A DNA stretch of 64,000 nucleotides, taken from the NCBI GenBank assembly GCA_036940085.1, contig JALLBK010000278.1, positions 1 to 64,000 on the forward strand, in the 5' to 3' direction. Under the pieces are notes generated by a model, which searched no databases, was not told the origin of the DNA, and was given only the letters and a program-made list of their open reading frames with translations. Positions 47,194 to 59,586 of this stretch are shown here, piece by piece. Source of the DNA: Discostella pseudostelligera (lineage: Eukaryota > Bacillariophyta > Thalassiosirophyceae > Thalassiosirales > Thalassiosiraceae). The position numbers were made by a program, and so were the translations under genes. Position 1 is the first letter of the stretch. Each line of letters begins with the position of its first letter.

Positions 47194-50100
47194 TCATGGC
47201 CACCATGCCGTTGCTAGCCGTATTTTGCTTGCCATTGCAGTAATTTCAGATTCTTGCTCTCCCAAGCTAGTTCGTGCTACAGTTAGAATTGATTCTTTGT
47301 AGGGTACTGAAGTGAATGGAAGGGATGCATGAAAGTGGGAATGACAGGCAGTGATGAGTGATGTTGACGTGCCACACACTTCCATAACCATAACTCTAGA
47401 GAATGTTGAAACTTACGAATAGCTTCCATAATAATGCGCTTGTCGGAGTCTACTGCACTCATTTTCTGATTGCCCACGCGATTTACGAGGACGAGTAGTA
47501 ATTCAAGGCCAGACAGTCTGCAAAACCAAACAAAAATGAGACAATGGTTTTATGATGATGTATCAATAGAGAGATAGAGAAACGAGAGTTCGAAGTCAGG
47601 GAGAGTTATGCACATACCGAACCTTCCAGAACTTTTTGTCCTTGAGAGTCTGCGTGGAACATTCGAGGATGCTTGATATGGTATCTGTCCTTCTCAATAG
47701 TTCGGACGGTATGTTCGCGACTACACTGGAGGCAGCTACAGCCGACATTTGCCGCACTGCAGTACCACCAATATAATATGAATATTTCCGAATTTTGAGA
47801 TTAAGAAGTGGATTAGAAGACGTGGACAACAGGCAGTACGTGCAGCCGCACTGCGCAATACTTGCTACTTACCAGTCCAAGCTGGCTGCGTGGGGCCAGA
47901 TAAGAGTGCAAAGAACTTCAAAAGTCCAATCGCATCCGCGTATCCTCCCTGGCTCGCATCTCCGCCGATTCCATTGTACATTGCCGCTGCAAGACTTTCT
48001 AACGCCCGTGCAATCAAAATAGGTGGTGGACTATTACCGCTCGTCTTGCTTTCGACAATGAATGAATACAAGCTTGGTCCGACGATACTGTAAATGAAAA
48101 CGTGATGCGAAATGGTGTCATCGGAAGAATCTGTATCCTGCGAAGAAACAGAAGATACAGATTTCAACAGCGACGTGAGACCACTCAACGCAGCAGCATT
48201 GTATGGTAGAAGACCTTCGGTGGCAGTATTCGATGTTGCTCTCAACGCCTGATTAAGGAGCACTCTGCAAAATCCACTGAAGACCACTGGTTGCGCTCTC
48301 AATTTTTCATCAGCATCGTTTTCCGATGTCGTTCCGTTGACTTCCTCGTCGTCGACCATACCATTTTCTTCTTTCAAGTCCAACGCAGCATCATACTCCG
48401 AGGCTTTACCATCCGACTCATCGATGGCAGCACTGGTAGTATCATCCCATCCCGATTCATCATTGTCATCGCTGAGTTTCTCTTCTGGAAGCTCAAACCA
48501 ACCGTCTCCAACAAACAAATCATCACAGTGATCAGTACTTAGTACCAATGGCCAAATGATCTCGTCAGATTTTTGTTTGGATCTCCTAGTTATACGCGGA
48601 TATCCAGCCGACCACTTTGCAGCAATTTTTGTTCCGGCATCAACGACATCACCCTTCCCATCCCAAATTCGATTGCGTGCGATAATTCTAACACACTCGG
48701 ATAATAGGACACGGCTTGCATTCGCCCGTTGCTTTAACCGATCGATCTCATCACTGGTTGCGTTCAATGGAGCCAAGATGCTGGTATCTACGAGATCAAG
48801 CAATGCAGCACATCCCGCCTTGCGGTTAGCCCATGAACTACTCCGCAAGGCTGACACAGTGGCCTTGACTATAAAAGGGAGCAATTTCTCCTGAAGCAGT
48901 ACTCCGAACACGTCATCGCGTCCAGCTGAGTTAATAGCGGTGCCTCCTTCATCCCACACATCTTTCCAAAGTGATGACACTTTTGCATCTTTATCATATC
49001 TACCGATAAAAGCGGTCGGTAGCACTTTTCTGCACCATATATCATTCGGCCCACCATCTGTCAAATGACGCGATGCTCGCACAGCAAAGGCCCGTATGGT
49101 GGCAGCAGCGGCCTTACGAATAAATGGATCGTTATTACTACCAGATGACTCACAATATCTCTCGCAAGCCTTGATTGCAAGAGCTCGTACAGCCTTTCCT
49201 GGAGCTAACAGGGCCAATGAGCCAAGGGCGTGTGTCATTTTGTCCTTGGCAGTCACTCCTCGCTCACGTTCTGACGCGAAGTACAAGGCTCGCAGCAACC
49301 GTACAGTGGGATTCGTCATTGAAGATCCAGGAAATGAAAAGGCTTGTGCGCATCCACTGCACAAGGTGTTGACGGCGTCGGCTGTTGCTGCTCGTGTCGA
49401 GAATCCTGCCCCTCTCCTCAATGATGAATCAAGCTCTGGAATAATCTTTTTTTGGATTTCCAAATCAACATACCGGACCATCTCTAGACATTTGTGGAGT
49501 GCCTGTCAATGGCAATTCTGTGTGAGTGGACAGTGGACAGTGTGCAATGAAGATGTGAAACAGTATGGGTTTCTTACCGCGGCTACTGGACCACTCAATG
49601 CCATGTTAATCCTCATCCTTTCTAAGCTATCATATCGATCCGACTCGTTTGTATCATTGCCTGCTGCTCGCACCTGGAGATAATTAAGCGCGGCTGGTTC
49701 TAGGCTGGACATTGCCATGAGCAAGGATCCTATAAGCTCTGACAACACAGGCTGGAGGGTAGTGGGCTCGGAGACGTCGACGATTCCGAGGAGACAAGAA
49801 ACACAGATTCCGGTAGCCTCGGCACACGGCTGGTTCAACCCATACTTGACTAACCATCCAAGTGATACAGATGCTGCGTATCCAGCAAATTTTCGTTGCT
49901 CGGCCTCTTGTGATTTGCGTTGCGCATTGCTGAGATAGATGTCCTTTTCCAAATCCGCCACGGTGGGGTCACAGAGTCTGATTGTTAAAGCCCGTATGCT
50001 TCTGCCTAGCGCATCCCCGCGTTCACGTACTGCTGTTCTAACATCATCAAGCCTGGTATACGTAATTGATATGGAGTTAGTTTCTAAGATAGAAAATGCA

Positions 50101-53100
50101 GATACACTACAGAAACACAAATATAACTCACGATCTCACGGTTATCCTCCAAAGTCTAAGTAGGCGGATAGAAGCAGAGGCCTTCATTGCGTACCCTTCA
50201 TCGTCTACCTCTATACTTCCTCCACCGAGTTCCTGCCAACTTCGCCCAATGATTATATCGGCAAGCGCACCACATGCGCCTACCCTCGCACGCCATAACT
50301 TTGAGCCCGCATCTTGAATAAGGGCATCAATAGTTGGCAATAGATGCTGCGTCACTAAAGCCCTACTCTCACTGCCACCTCCCGTCAAAGCAAGCCACAA
50401 ATTACTCATTTGCTCCCTCGTCTGCTTACTTGGATCGTTGCAAGCTCTGAGAAGCTTTGGAATAAGCTTGCCTACGTGCGGTCGTAAGGAAACGCGAATC
50501 TCTTCACTTGTCCCTTCTGCATCACCAAGCAAGGCTTTGGCGCTGTATCGATCACGCATTTCAGACACCAGCCAAATGGAGTGATTGGTCGATAGTATCA
50601 TCAACGAGTAGAGAACATCAACCTGACCTAGGCTCAGAGCAGCGCTTGCCATTTCTCTGTAAGCTCCAAGTGCCGCCTCGGATATTCCAGCTGCTCCACC
50701 GACTTGCGTCTCTTGGACATTTATGTCGGTGATTCCTTCGGATTCGTTTCGTCGTTGCAAGGCTTGTGAGTCTGTCTCTTGCATTGCAGAACCTCCGTCA
50801 TTGGCGGATTGTCCGAATGCATTCAGTAATGAAATATTCAACGATTCGATTTGACTTGGAATCGTATCGTTAACATTGAAGGAGTTCATCGCCGACGCCA
50901 GACCGCGACACGCAGCTAAACCTCTGCAGCAACATTCCCTTGACAAGTGTGTGCTTTTGGGGTCGGCAAGTAGTTTGATGAAAGACTCTTGAAATAAACT
51001 CACATTCGACCATATTTCTTGAACGAATGCTCTGTGTCTAGTGCAAGAGTCGATGTTCATTAAACGCGATGCACGTCCTACAAAGGCCAATAGAATCGCG
51101 GCGCATGAATTCTTTTTGGAATGGTTTGTAGACAATATCTCTCGTCGAAGCGTAGTGTAGACAACATGTCGGTGAGGCGGGAGTCCAAATGCGTACGATT
51201 CATCATATGGTCCTTCTTCCCATGCATTGTCAGAGCCGGAACTCCACTTTCCTGCCCCGATAGCATCAGCGTAAGATGCAAGAGCTTCTCCTACCATAAG
51301 GGACAATTCGTCATCCTTTCCGTGCACATGAGATCCAAGAATCCCAAACAAAGCCTCGGTGCACTGAAGACGTGCTGGGCCGAGGTCGATTGAATTGCTC
51401 TCTGATTTTGCCAGTTTCGAAAACCCAGATCCAGATGTAGTCGCCGCAAGCAAGAAACCAGCAGCCTGAATGAGCGAAGAAGACCGGGTGGGATCTGCGT
51501 GATCAATAGAAGAATATTTCTTCAATGCAGTTGTCATCGAATTCATCGCAACTGCCAATGAGTCATACAACCGTTCATTCAATATTGGGGCATCTCGGTC
51601 GTCGTACGACAGCGCAATTACTAAGCCCTTTGAGCATGCATTTCCAACGGCAACATCCGCGTGGGCCAACCCTTTTCCGAGCAGTGAGACTAGTCCGCAA
51701 CAGCTATCCCAGCAGTCAGAGGAATTAGAGCATGCATCGACGCTTTTATTTTCGGCAACAGCAAGACGAAATGCGCGGACGCATGCTGATCCCAGAAAAG
51801 CGGCTCCGTGAACTTCTCCAGCCACGAAGCTACTTCCAAAGACAGTATTCAGTTTCTCCTTGCATGTCCTCGAAACATTATGAAGTCCACTAGTCTCAAT
51901 CCATGTGGAAATCAAAGGCGGGTCAGTTGATGATGCATCCCAAAGTGAATGATCCTCGTACAGGTGGCCCATTACTTCTGCAAGGTGTCGCTGCGATGAA
52001 ATGGAAGTTAGACCAAGTTTCAGGCAGCACAAATACAATTGTTTCGTTCAAACCCATTCCTTACCCTTGTTTTGGAAGAATTCGACGTTAGCGCTTGCTT
52101 CGCAATGTTGTTGTAGCTGTAATGTAATTCCGATACAAGTTCTCCTCGTTTCGTTACAGTCAACCTCGCTTCCTTCGACGTTGCTGAACAACTTGCCAAA
52201 GCAATTGAGCATTCATCGATTAGATCAATTTCGTCCCTTGATAATGAACGGTCGGCATAATTTGCCATGGTCCCTACGATTGTCGATACATATTTTTGAA
52301 TTGCCAAATCATCATCATTGTCGTAAATGTTCTCTTCACTGAATAGAGATTGTAGCAAGAACCTGAGAGTAGCAGCCTTGGCATGTACGTTGAACGATGA
52401 ATACAAAGGTCGCGTCGACGTTGATGATTGAGATCCAAAGATAGTTTCCAATAGCGCACTAAAGGCTGGACGAGTATTACCGTCTCTGTCGCTTATGTCA
52501 GATTCCGATAAATTCGACCCAGAACGTATGGCATTGTCCTCGCCCAATGATTTATCGACTCCAAGCGCCTGCTTTGCAATCGCAGCAACGGTCGCATCAT
52601 TGTCTCCAGACATGAAGCACAATATATGGAATGCATTCGTACAGTCGAGTTTGAGGAGAAGCTCGCTAGACCACCTCGCCGCAGCAAGCCTGGATGACTT
52701 TGGCAGATTACTTCGTGCTGAACTCCACAGTAAAGGTAGTAGCGATCGTGAAAGGCCGTCGCTGCTAGGATCAACGACGTTTGATTCCAGCTTGTTGTCA
52801 CCATGCCCCGAAATGTTTGCCCAAGGGTTTGTAGCAGCGTCCGACCCATTCATATCTACTATGGTCGTCTTCTTTTGCTCAGCAATGAATTTCACTGCAC
52901 GAATTTTCGCCCCGAGTAATGCATCCAATGCAGATGTGGCTCGCGGCTGGAGCATGTCTACTTCATTCGATGAACAGCCAAAGAGTAATTTGGCCGTTGA
53001 TATCATGTCCAACGGGAAAGAGGCAGCAGATTTTGCAGGTTGTGGATTAGAATTGCCACAATCAAATAGTGCATACCTGTCATTGAGCGCAAATAGCGAC

Positions 53101-55562
53101 CTTGCTAATGTGCATATCACACCGTAGCATTTGTCACGAATCTCAATCTGAGTTGTAGAGGCTTTGGTACCCAAGCTCGACGACGACGTGGATTCCCCAG
53201 ATGATGTAGGTGATAGTATCGAACAGACGAGTTTCATAGCTCGTGCGAGCAATAATCGAATGCGCTCCAATGATTCAGGGACAGCTACTCTCGATTGAAC
53301 CCTTGCATCGTACAAAAGGGACAGCCGAACGCATAAAGAATTCAACAGGGATGCAGCCGACTCTAATGCCGATGATGCTGATGATCCTGGTCGGTGCATA
53401 TCACTCATAACAGCAAGAACGAGCGTCCCAGTAGAAACGGCGGCAACATCCGACTCCTCCGATTCCATATCCATGCCTACATGAAATAATCTTGGATTCT
53501 CATCCAGCATCTTCGCTGCAAATTTCAATGCGGACGTGGCCGATTGTTCCGACATTTTCATTCGAGAGCAGGACAGTATTTTCTTTTGCTCTTGGGCGAT
53601 GGTCACATCCGCATAGTACGTCAACCCCAAACGAGATTTGAGTATTCCAATGCTGTTAGCATTATTGTATTGAGAGGAGAGAGACTTTTCAATATTCAGA
53701 GATGCAGCACCTCCAAGACACAACATCAATATTGATTGAGTCAATGCCACAGAATTCCCGAGGAGAGCGTCATGAATAGTGGTTTCTGCCGGAAAGTCGT
53801 CGTCATTACCACCAATACTACTAGTGGCAGCCCCACCATCTGTCGCACTGCGGCGCATTGTTGCGGAGCGTGGCACCTCCCTTCCGCGATATGAATCCAT
53901 ATGTGCACGCAAATACGACTCTGCTCTGTTCTTAACATCGGGATCCGACTCTCCCATGAACAATACCATCAATGCTACCGTTCGTGATATGCCCATGCCG
54001 TCATATTGTTGCGAATCAATCGCATCAACACTTCCACTTTCCGACGAGACTGCCTCCTCGTCATTCCCCCTCGCAGCCGTCGCAACCTCCGTAACAGCCA
54101 CCACCACAGAAGTAGACGCTTCCTCCGTCTTCGACGTCATCGTCTTCTTCTCCGGCAAAAACAATGCATACTTGCGACAGGGGGCAATCATATCCAATAA
54201 TTTCAACTTCAATTGTTTCAAATTACTCCCCGCACCACCACCACCACCACCTCCTCCTCTTCCGCTGTTGCTACCGCTACCACTAACGGCATTAGCAGCA
54301 GTATTATACTCCTCTCTCCAATTTTTGCATCCCCACGATGCACTGCTTGCTTCGGATGCCGCACCTCCAATAAGACGTTGATATCCCATCATGGACAACC
54401 CAAATGGAATTAAACTGGATGTGGATGGAATGGGAGTGTACAGTATGACATCGACGATTAAATCGAACAGTGCCGATGCTATGGTGGGGTTGGTGGTGAG
54501 AATTTGCTTGGTGTTGTGTAGTAGTGAGTGGATGTTCTTGCTGTTGCTGGATTTTACTGCTGCACTCTCCGTAGACGATGCGGTGTTGTCATTGCGTGAT
54601 AATGATGTCGTTGACACGGAAGATAGAGATTGTTTCATAGCCCTCGGTGTCGATGCAGCATTCTCCACAGGATTACTACGTGCAGTAGACTCTAAACAAC
54701 GCAATATCAAATGACACATTTGATCATGTCGCATACTTCGATTTGGATCGAGCATGTATCTCACGCTGATTGTTCCACTTTTATTCGTCTTTGAAATTTT
54801 ATCATCATCGTATTCGGTATAGATGCTTTCCAGAAACAACAACATTCGTGGAAGTAATTGAGCACATTCTAGTGGAGAGCAACGATTAATTCCAAGTGTA
54901 AGAAATGCCAATGATAAATTGATGGTGAATGGATTGCCACCACCGCCGCCACCAAAGCTGCTGCTGCTGCTGCGACTACTGCTGCCGTCTGTAGGTGTAG
55001 TGACGATGGTGGATGCCTCTCCCTCGGAAATATTGTTGCAATTAGTGGTGGTAGTTGTTGACGACGCAGGAGCAGGGAGCAACAAATCCAATATTGCATC
55101 GCAGGGCAATAAACAATTTCGATCATCACGTACACGTTTCCGAATGTGGGTTATCATTTCAATATATTTGGTGTGGATGGTTGTGTGTAGGTTGTCAATT
55201 TGCTGTTGTTGCTGTTGCTGCTGTTGTGGTAATTGTTGTTGTTGCTGCAGTTGTTCGTCGGTGGTAGCAACTGCAAAATCTGCACCACCAGAATTAGCAA
55301 CCGCCGAGGTGGTTGCGGGCGACGATGGCTCCTTCCTCTTATTGCTACCACCACTGTCCCTCCTCATGCTACTGTTGTTGTAAAATATATTCTTGTTCCT
55401 TTTGGAACTCTCATCGTTCTTACCAATGCGTTGCAATAAACGTGGCAGTAACAAAGCAACAACTTTTTGGAAGGCGGATCCATCATTGGGAGTGGTGGCC
55501 AGGCGATGCGACACCCGATTGAGGGAGGATAATTCTGCTTGTAATTCTGATATGATGTCCAT
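47194..55562 (-). CDS. ECM29: ECM29, proteasome adaptor and scaffold (HEAT-repeat protein)
   Basis: ECM29 binds the 26S proteasome, linking core and regulatory particles. Seven exons (52065-55562, 50132-51990, 49578-50052, 47873-49502, 47618-47756, 47417-47517, 47194-47306) fit in all phases and total 2604 residues, longer than the usual ~1850. The N-terminal ECM29 region is recognisable: ELSSLNRVSHRLATTPND, VVALLLPRLLQRI, then PFTINLSLAFLTLGINRC. Inserts of Gln, Ser and Gly expand it. The middle and C-terminus are HEAT repeats, with the typical KLWRARVGACGALADIIIG followed across a splice by RSLDDVRTAVRERGDAL. For exon 2, the second of two overlapping GTGAG donors (50131) preserves phase. 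The Gln run near residues 110-125 comes from CAG/CAA repeats. Confidence 0.88.
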
Positions 55563-56156
55563 AGTAGTAGTGGGGCGGGAGATTGGTAGCGGGGGAGGTG
55601 CCTTTATTGTTGCTATACGATTGTGGTGGCGGAGTCGTACTACTTCCGTCCACCGTCATGGTCATGGTCGATGACAAAAAACAAGAGGGTGGGCGTCGCG
55701 AAGCGGAGGCGAAGCGAAGCGTAGCAGATCGAAGGTGTACGAGCCTGAAAAGTATGATTTCTTAGTGCATAGTCCTACGTGGATAAATAAGGCAAAAGTC
55801 ATTCAATTTTAAAATTTTAAAATTTTAGAATTTTAATGTACTAAGGAATTAGTATTAATTTGAGAGCTAATCTTCCCGCCATATTTTCCAAAGTAGTACT
55901 ACTTACACGTGGTATCCCTCGACCTCGCACGCACCACGTCGCACATCGCACCCACTACCACCCACTCGACACCGGCCCCGTATGAACATCATCCCGTCGA
56001 GTTACGGGCGCGACATTACTCCTAACAATAGATTATTATGGCCTACACTTCGAATGTTGACGGCTGCATTTTGCGGGAGACATGACGACGACTCCAAAAT
56101 CGACAACACCCATCCAGCATCGACGACGCCGACAACAATAAACCCAAAACCAAACA
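55563..56156. promoter_or_regulatory. divergent promoter between ECM29 and the carrier gene
   Basis: A 594-bp shared upstream region. It holds an AT-rich AAAATTTTAAAATTTT stretch (about 55807-55835), CTTCCCGCCATATTTTCC (about 55873) and ACACGTGGTA (about 55907), then CGCAC-rich sequence before the plus-strand start. Confidence 0.4.
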
Positions 56157-57716
56157 ATGTCTACCACGAACCTGATGCAACGACGTCATCAACGGAAAAA
56201 AGCATTCGCCGATGCCACCGCGGGTGTGATCGGATCTCTCGCCGCCATGCTTGTATTCTACCCCGTCGATGTTTGGAAGACAAGTTTGCAGGCCAACGCA
56301 AATGCAAGCGCCGATGTCGGTAATGATAACGATGGCGATGCTGCTACTGCTACCAATAATGATGGCTTATTGAAGGCAAGAAACATTTCATATTCCTCGT
56401 CATCATCATCAAAATCCAATGAAAAGATAGACAGCACAAAAATATTATCTGCAGTATCGACGGCAACTATGACAACAACATTGACCCGTCTATTTCGTGG
56501 ACTGCCATATAAAATTGCACACACCATTGCATCGAGTTTCACGTACTGGTATGTCTACTCGATATTGCAGACCAAGTATGCTGCCTACCAATTGAGTCAT
56601 AAGTCTCAAAGAAGTCGAACGACAATAGAATCATCGTCGTCAACATCGTCGTCGTCCAATACCAGTAGTAGCAGCAGCAGCAGCACGAGTAGTAGCAACA
56701 GTGTCGTGGCCAAGTTGTTCTTGACTGCAATTGCTGCCATGATTAACACAGGAATTACATTACCTTTGGATACTATCTCTTCGCGACGGCAGGTGGCATT
56801 AAACTTGATGAATGATGGTGATGGTGACAGTAAGAATAGCAAAAGACGGCCGAGTCACACTCAACAGCAGCAACCAATTCAACAAAACCAGCGACAACAA
56901 GCACAAAAACAAATGCAATCTATCCTATCCTTATGGAACGGACTCCTTCCTGCTTTAATGCTATGTACCAATCCCGCTATTCAATATACCTTGTATGATA
57001 CATTCAAGGCTACATGGTTAGTGCGACGACGATATAAAGTACAATCCGGACAGTTGCGGCAAACTCAACCACGGCAACCTCACGGCAAGTCTAGTGGACA
57101 GTCTTTATCATCATCGAACAATCCAAAGCGACGTCAACACAGTCTCACCATGTCAGAGGCATTCGCATGTGGAATGATATCCAAATTCATTGCTACAATG
57201 ATTACGTATCCATTAATACGATGTAAGGTCATGCTCATGGTTTCTGCTGCTCCCAACATCACAACTACCGCATCGACTTCTTCTTGTACTTCTAGGACAT
57301 CGACATTTTTCAAGGGGGATGTGGAAAGGATACATCCTACTGAGAATGGGCTCAGGGTGGTCGATGAGGATGGGTGCAACAACGATAACAAAATTTGCAA
57401 TGGAACTGAAACAATCTCCGAGGTACAACGGAAACATTCACGAGCTGTTCCGGTGGGAACTAAGCATGCGATGTCAAATAATGCAAACTCGTCGTTGTCG
57501 TCGTCGTCATCATCGAAGGGAATACACAAATATCCATATCCGCACTCACTACCCCTACTACTCCTACACATTCACAAGTATGACGGTGGTATACGTGGAT
57601 GGTATCGAGGATGTTCCTTGCAATTGCTACATACCGTATTAAAAAGTGCATTGCTCATGATGGTGAGGGAACGGATTGCCTATGCCACCCATCGATTTTT
57701 CCGGATTGAGGAATGA
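56157..57716 (+). CDS. mitochondrial-carrier-family protein, peroxisomal adenine nucleotide carrier-like (SLC25A17 type)
   Basis: SLC25 carriers have three ~100-residue repeats of two TM helices. Here each repeat has its signature: YPVDVWKTSLQ (about residue 40), LPLDTISSRRQ (about 205) and YPLIRCKVMLM (about 350). TNPAIQYTLYDTFK in repeat 2 and the short N-terminus (MSTTNLMQRRHQRKKAF) favour the peroxisomal ATP/CoA carrier branch over inner-membrane carriers, but this is an inference. The protein is 519 residues instead of ~300 because loops carry inserts: a Ser run at about 162-182, a Gln run and a long loop before helix 6. The open frame has no intron. The gene is divergent from ECM29. Confidence 0.82.
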   Translation: MSTTNLMQRRHQRKKAFADATAGVIGSLAAMLVFYPVDVWKTSLQANANASADVGNDNDGDAATATNNDGLLKARNISYSSSSSSKSNEKIDSTKILSAVSTATMTTTLTRLFRGLPYKIAHTIASSFTYWYVYSILQTKYAAYQLSHKSQRSRTTIESSSSTSSSSNTSSSSSSSTSSSNSVVAKLFLTAIAAMINTGITLPLDTISSRRQVALNLMNDGDGDSKNSKRRPSHTQQQQPIQQNQRQQAQKQMQSILSLWNGLLPALMLCTNPAIQYTLYDTFKATWLVRRRYKVQSGQLRQTQPRQPHGKSSGQSLSSSNNPKRRQHSLTMSEAFACGMISKFIATMITYPLIRCKVMLMVSAAPNITTTASTSSCTSRTSTFFKGDVERIHPTENGLRVVDEDGCNNDNKICNGTETISEVQRKHSRAVPVGTKHAMSNNANSSLSSSSSSKGIHKYPYPHSLPLLLLHIHKYDGGIRGWYRGCSLQLLHTVLKSALLMMVRERIAYATHRFFRIEE

Positions 57717-58157
57717 TGAAGTTTTCTAGAATGAAGACGATGGGGGTATGGTGTACGGTGGAGTGGATATTGCATATGATAGAGCGTGACATCATTTCCT
57801 TCTCAAGCGCAACAAATGCATCAACATTGAAATGAATAACTATAATATTGTACGCTGCTATCCGCCTAGAGCTGACCAACACATACCGAGTTTCCATTCC
57901 AGACTATTGATTTCAACACAAAACCCCGTCCGCGGCTTTGGAGAGAAAGGAAGTTTAGTTTGGTTCACGTAGGGGAGGCAGATGATCGACTGTTGACTCT
58001 GAGCTCGGCAAGGTTCTCTAACACCGATTAAGCGTCATCCGTTCAATATTCTTTATTCCGCCCGCACAAAAACGTTCATCCAAACACCCACCACTACGAA
58101 GCCGGACGGATTGTTGCAAGATTTTGCCGAGCAGTTGAAATTATTTTTGGTTCTCGC
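57717..58157. other. spacer between convergent carrier and TIM14 genes
   Basis: About 440 bp with no supported gene and no repeat or motif cluster that I could see. Confidence 0.4.
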
Positions 58158-59147
58158 TCAATGTTTCCTCCCCTTCAACAATAATTCCTTCGCCTCATTC
58201 ACCTTTCCGGCAATGAAAGTACTACCACCCGTATCTGGATGATTCAACATGAGCAGTTTGCGATGTGCCTCCTTAATTCGTTTGGGTGTGCTCGATTCAC
58301 GAACGCCGAGGATGAGAGCTGCCTCTTTTCGTGTCATTTTCTCTTCAAAGCCGCCTAAATGATGTTAGTCGAGTTGACGCGTGATGTAGTGGAGGTATTG
58401 TTAATGAATACGTAAAATGAGAGAGGATAAATGCACAAATGAAATTTGCACCCATCAACATTATTTTTTCTCACCTTCGTAATATTTAGAACCAATGGCC
58501 ATGTCAAAAAAGCTGGCAAATATATTCTCTCGCCTACCCTCCGTAGTCTTCTCTTCTCCTTTGCTTTGTGCATCATCCCCTGTACGAGAATCAGAAAACG
58601 ATGCACCACTAGTATTCCCCCCCTCGGCAGTAAATGTAGTATCTTCCTTGCCTTCCTTGCCCTGCTGTTCCATTTTTCCCCGTTCTTCCATTTCCTGCTG
58701 TTGTTGTTGAGCTGCCGCTGCCTCCTTCCATTCATTGTAGCCCTGTACGGCATACTGTCCTGCCTTGGCGGTGGCAGCAATGGCACCTAGTGTCATGACT
58801 ATGGCGGCATATCGTTCGGGTGTGGGTGTGGTGTGAAATTGTCGACGAGTAGATAATGATGAGAAGTTGCTATGGCTGTCGTGATAATGATGAGATAATA
58901 GACGGGTGGACAATAATTGCGGTAGTAGTGATTGGCAAAAGCCACGACTGTGAAAGGCAGTAGCAGCGACAGTATCGTCATGACGACGTTTCTCCTCGTC
59001 GTCGCATTTCGAAAGCACCGTTGGATGAAAGTTTGATAATAAGTTGCTACTATATCGGCCATACGATGAACTGTTTATCCGTCTGGCAGTGTCGGTGTGG
59101 CGTTGTTGGCCCTGGAGAGCCGTGCGGACGACGGCGGCGGCCTTCAT
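58158..59147 (-). CDS. TIM14: TIM14/PAM18 (DNAJC19), J-protein of the mitochondrial import motor
   Basis: TIM14 sits in the inner membrane and stimulates mtHsp70 in the TIM23 import motor. Exons 58475-59147 and 58158-58354 join in phase to 289 residues, longer than the usual ~115-170. The second exon, which is not a long frame by itself, holds the diagnostic J-domain: GGFEEKMTRKEAALILGV, then KRIKEAHRKLLMLNHPDTGG (HPD) and NEAKELLLKG. One TM helix (YAAIVMTLGAIAATAKAGQYA) is followed by the typical Tyr-rich QGYNEW. An Arg/Ser-rich N-terminus of about 110 residues probably works as a presequence. A Gln/Glu-rich insert lies between the TM helix and the J-domain. The ATG at 59147 (MKAAAVVRTALQ) is preferred over one 25 codons upstream because it opens the presequence. 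Confidence 0.93.
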
Positions 59148-59586
59148 GGTTGGTCGATGATTATCTGTGTCTGTGTGCTCGAAGTCGAAGCCTACCTGCA
59201 CACACACTTCACCTACACACACACAAGGTGGTTGCTGTTAAATCCACGTGGCTATTCTGGCCTACTTACACGTGGAAGACTCGGTGACGAGCAGACGCGG
59301 CTCAAGGGGTCAAAATGCCACGAGAAGAGAGAATCAAACGAATGAGTCCATGAAGAACAAGAGAAGTCACATAGATAGGAGTAAGTCTCCGATTCCTCTT
59401 TACTCATTACTACACCTCGTTGCCCGAGGCGCAACACGTCGTATTGATGATCTAATAAATTGTGGTTCACTTATTCATTGGACTCTCTCTCCTCCAAACA
59501 TGCATTGGCGCATTTCTCACCCATAACAGCATCAAACAAGTAGCTGACTAAAATCACTCTCAATTTCTTCTGACATCATAAAACAT
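59148..59586. other. TIM14 upstream region
   Basis: Two G-boxes (AATCCACGTGGC at about 59241 and TTACACGTGGAA at about 59265) lie about 95-120 bp upstream of the TIM14 start. No gene is supported. Confidence 0.4.
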
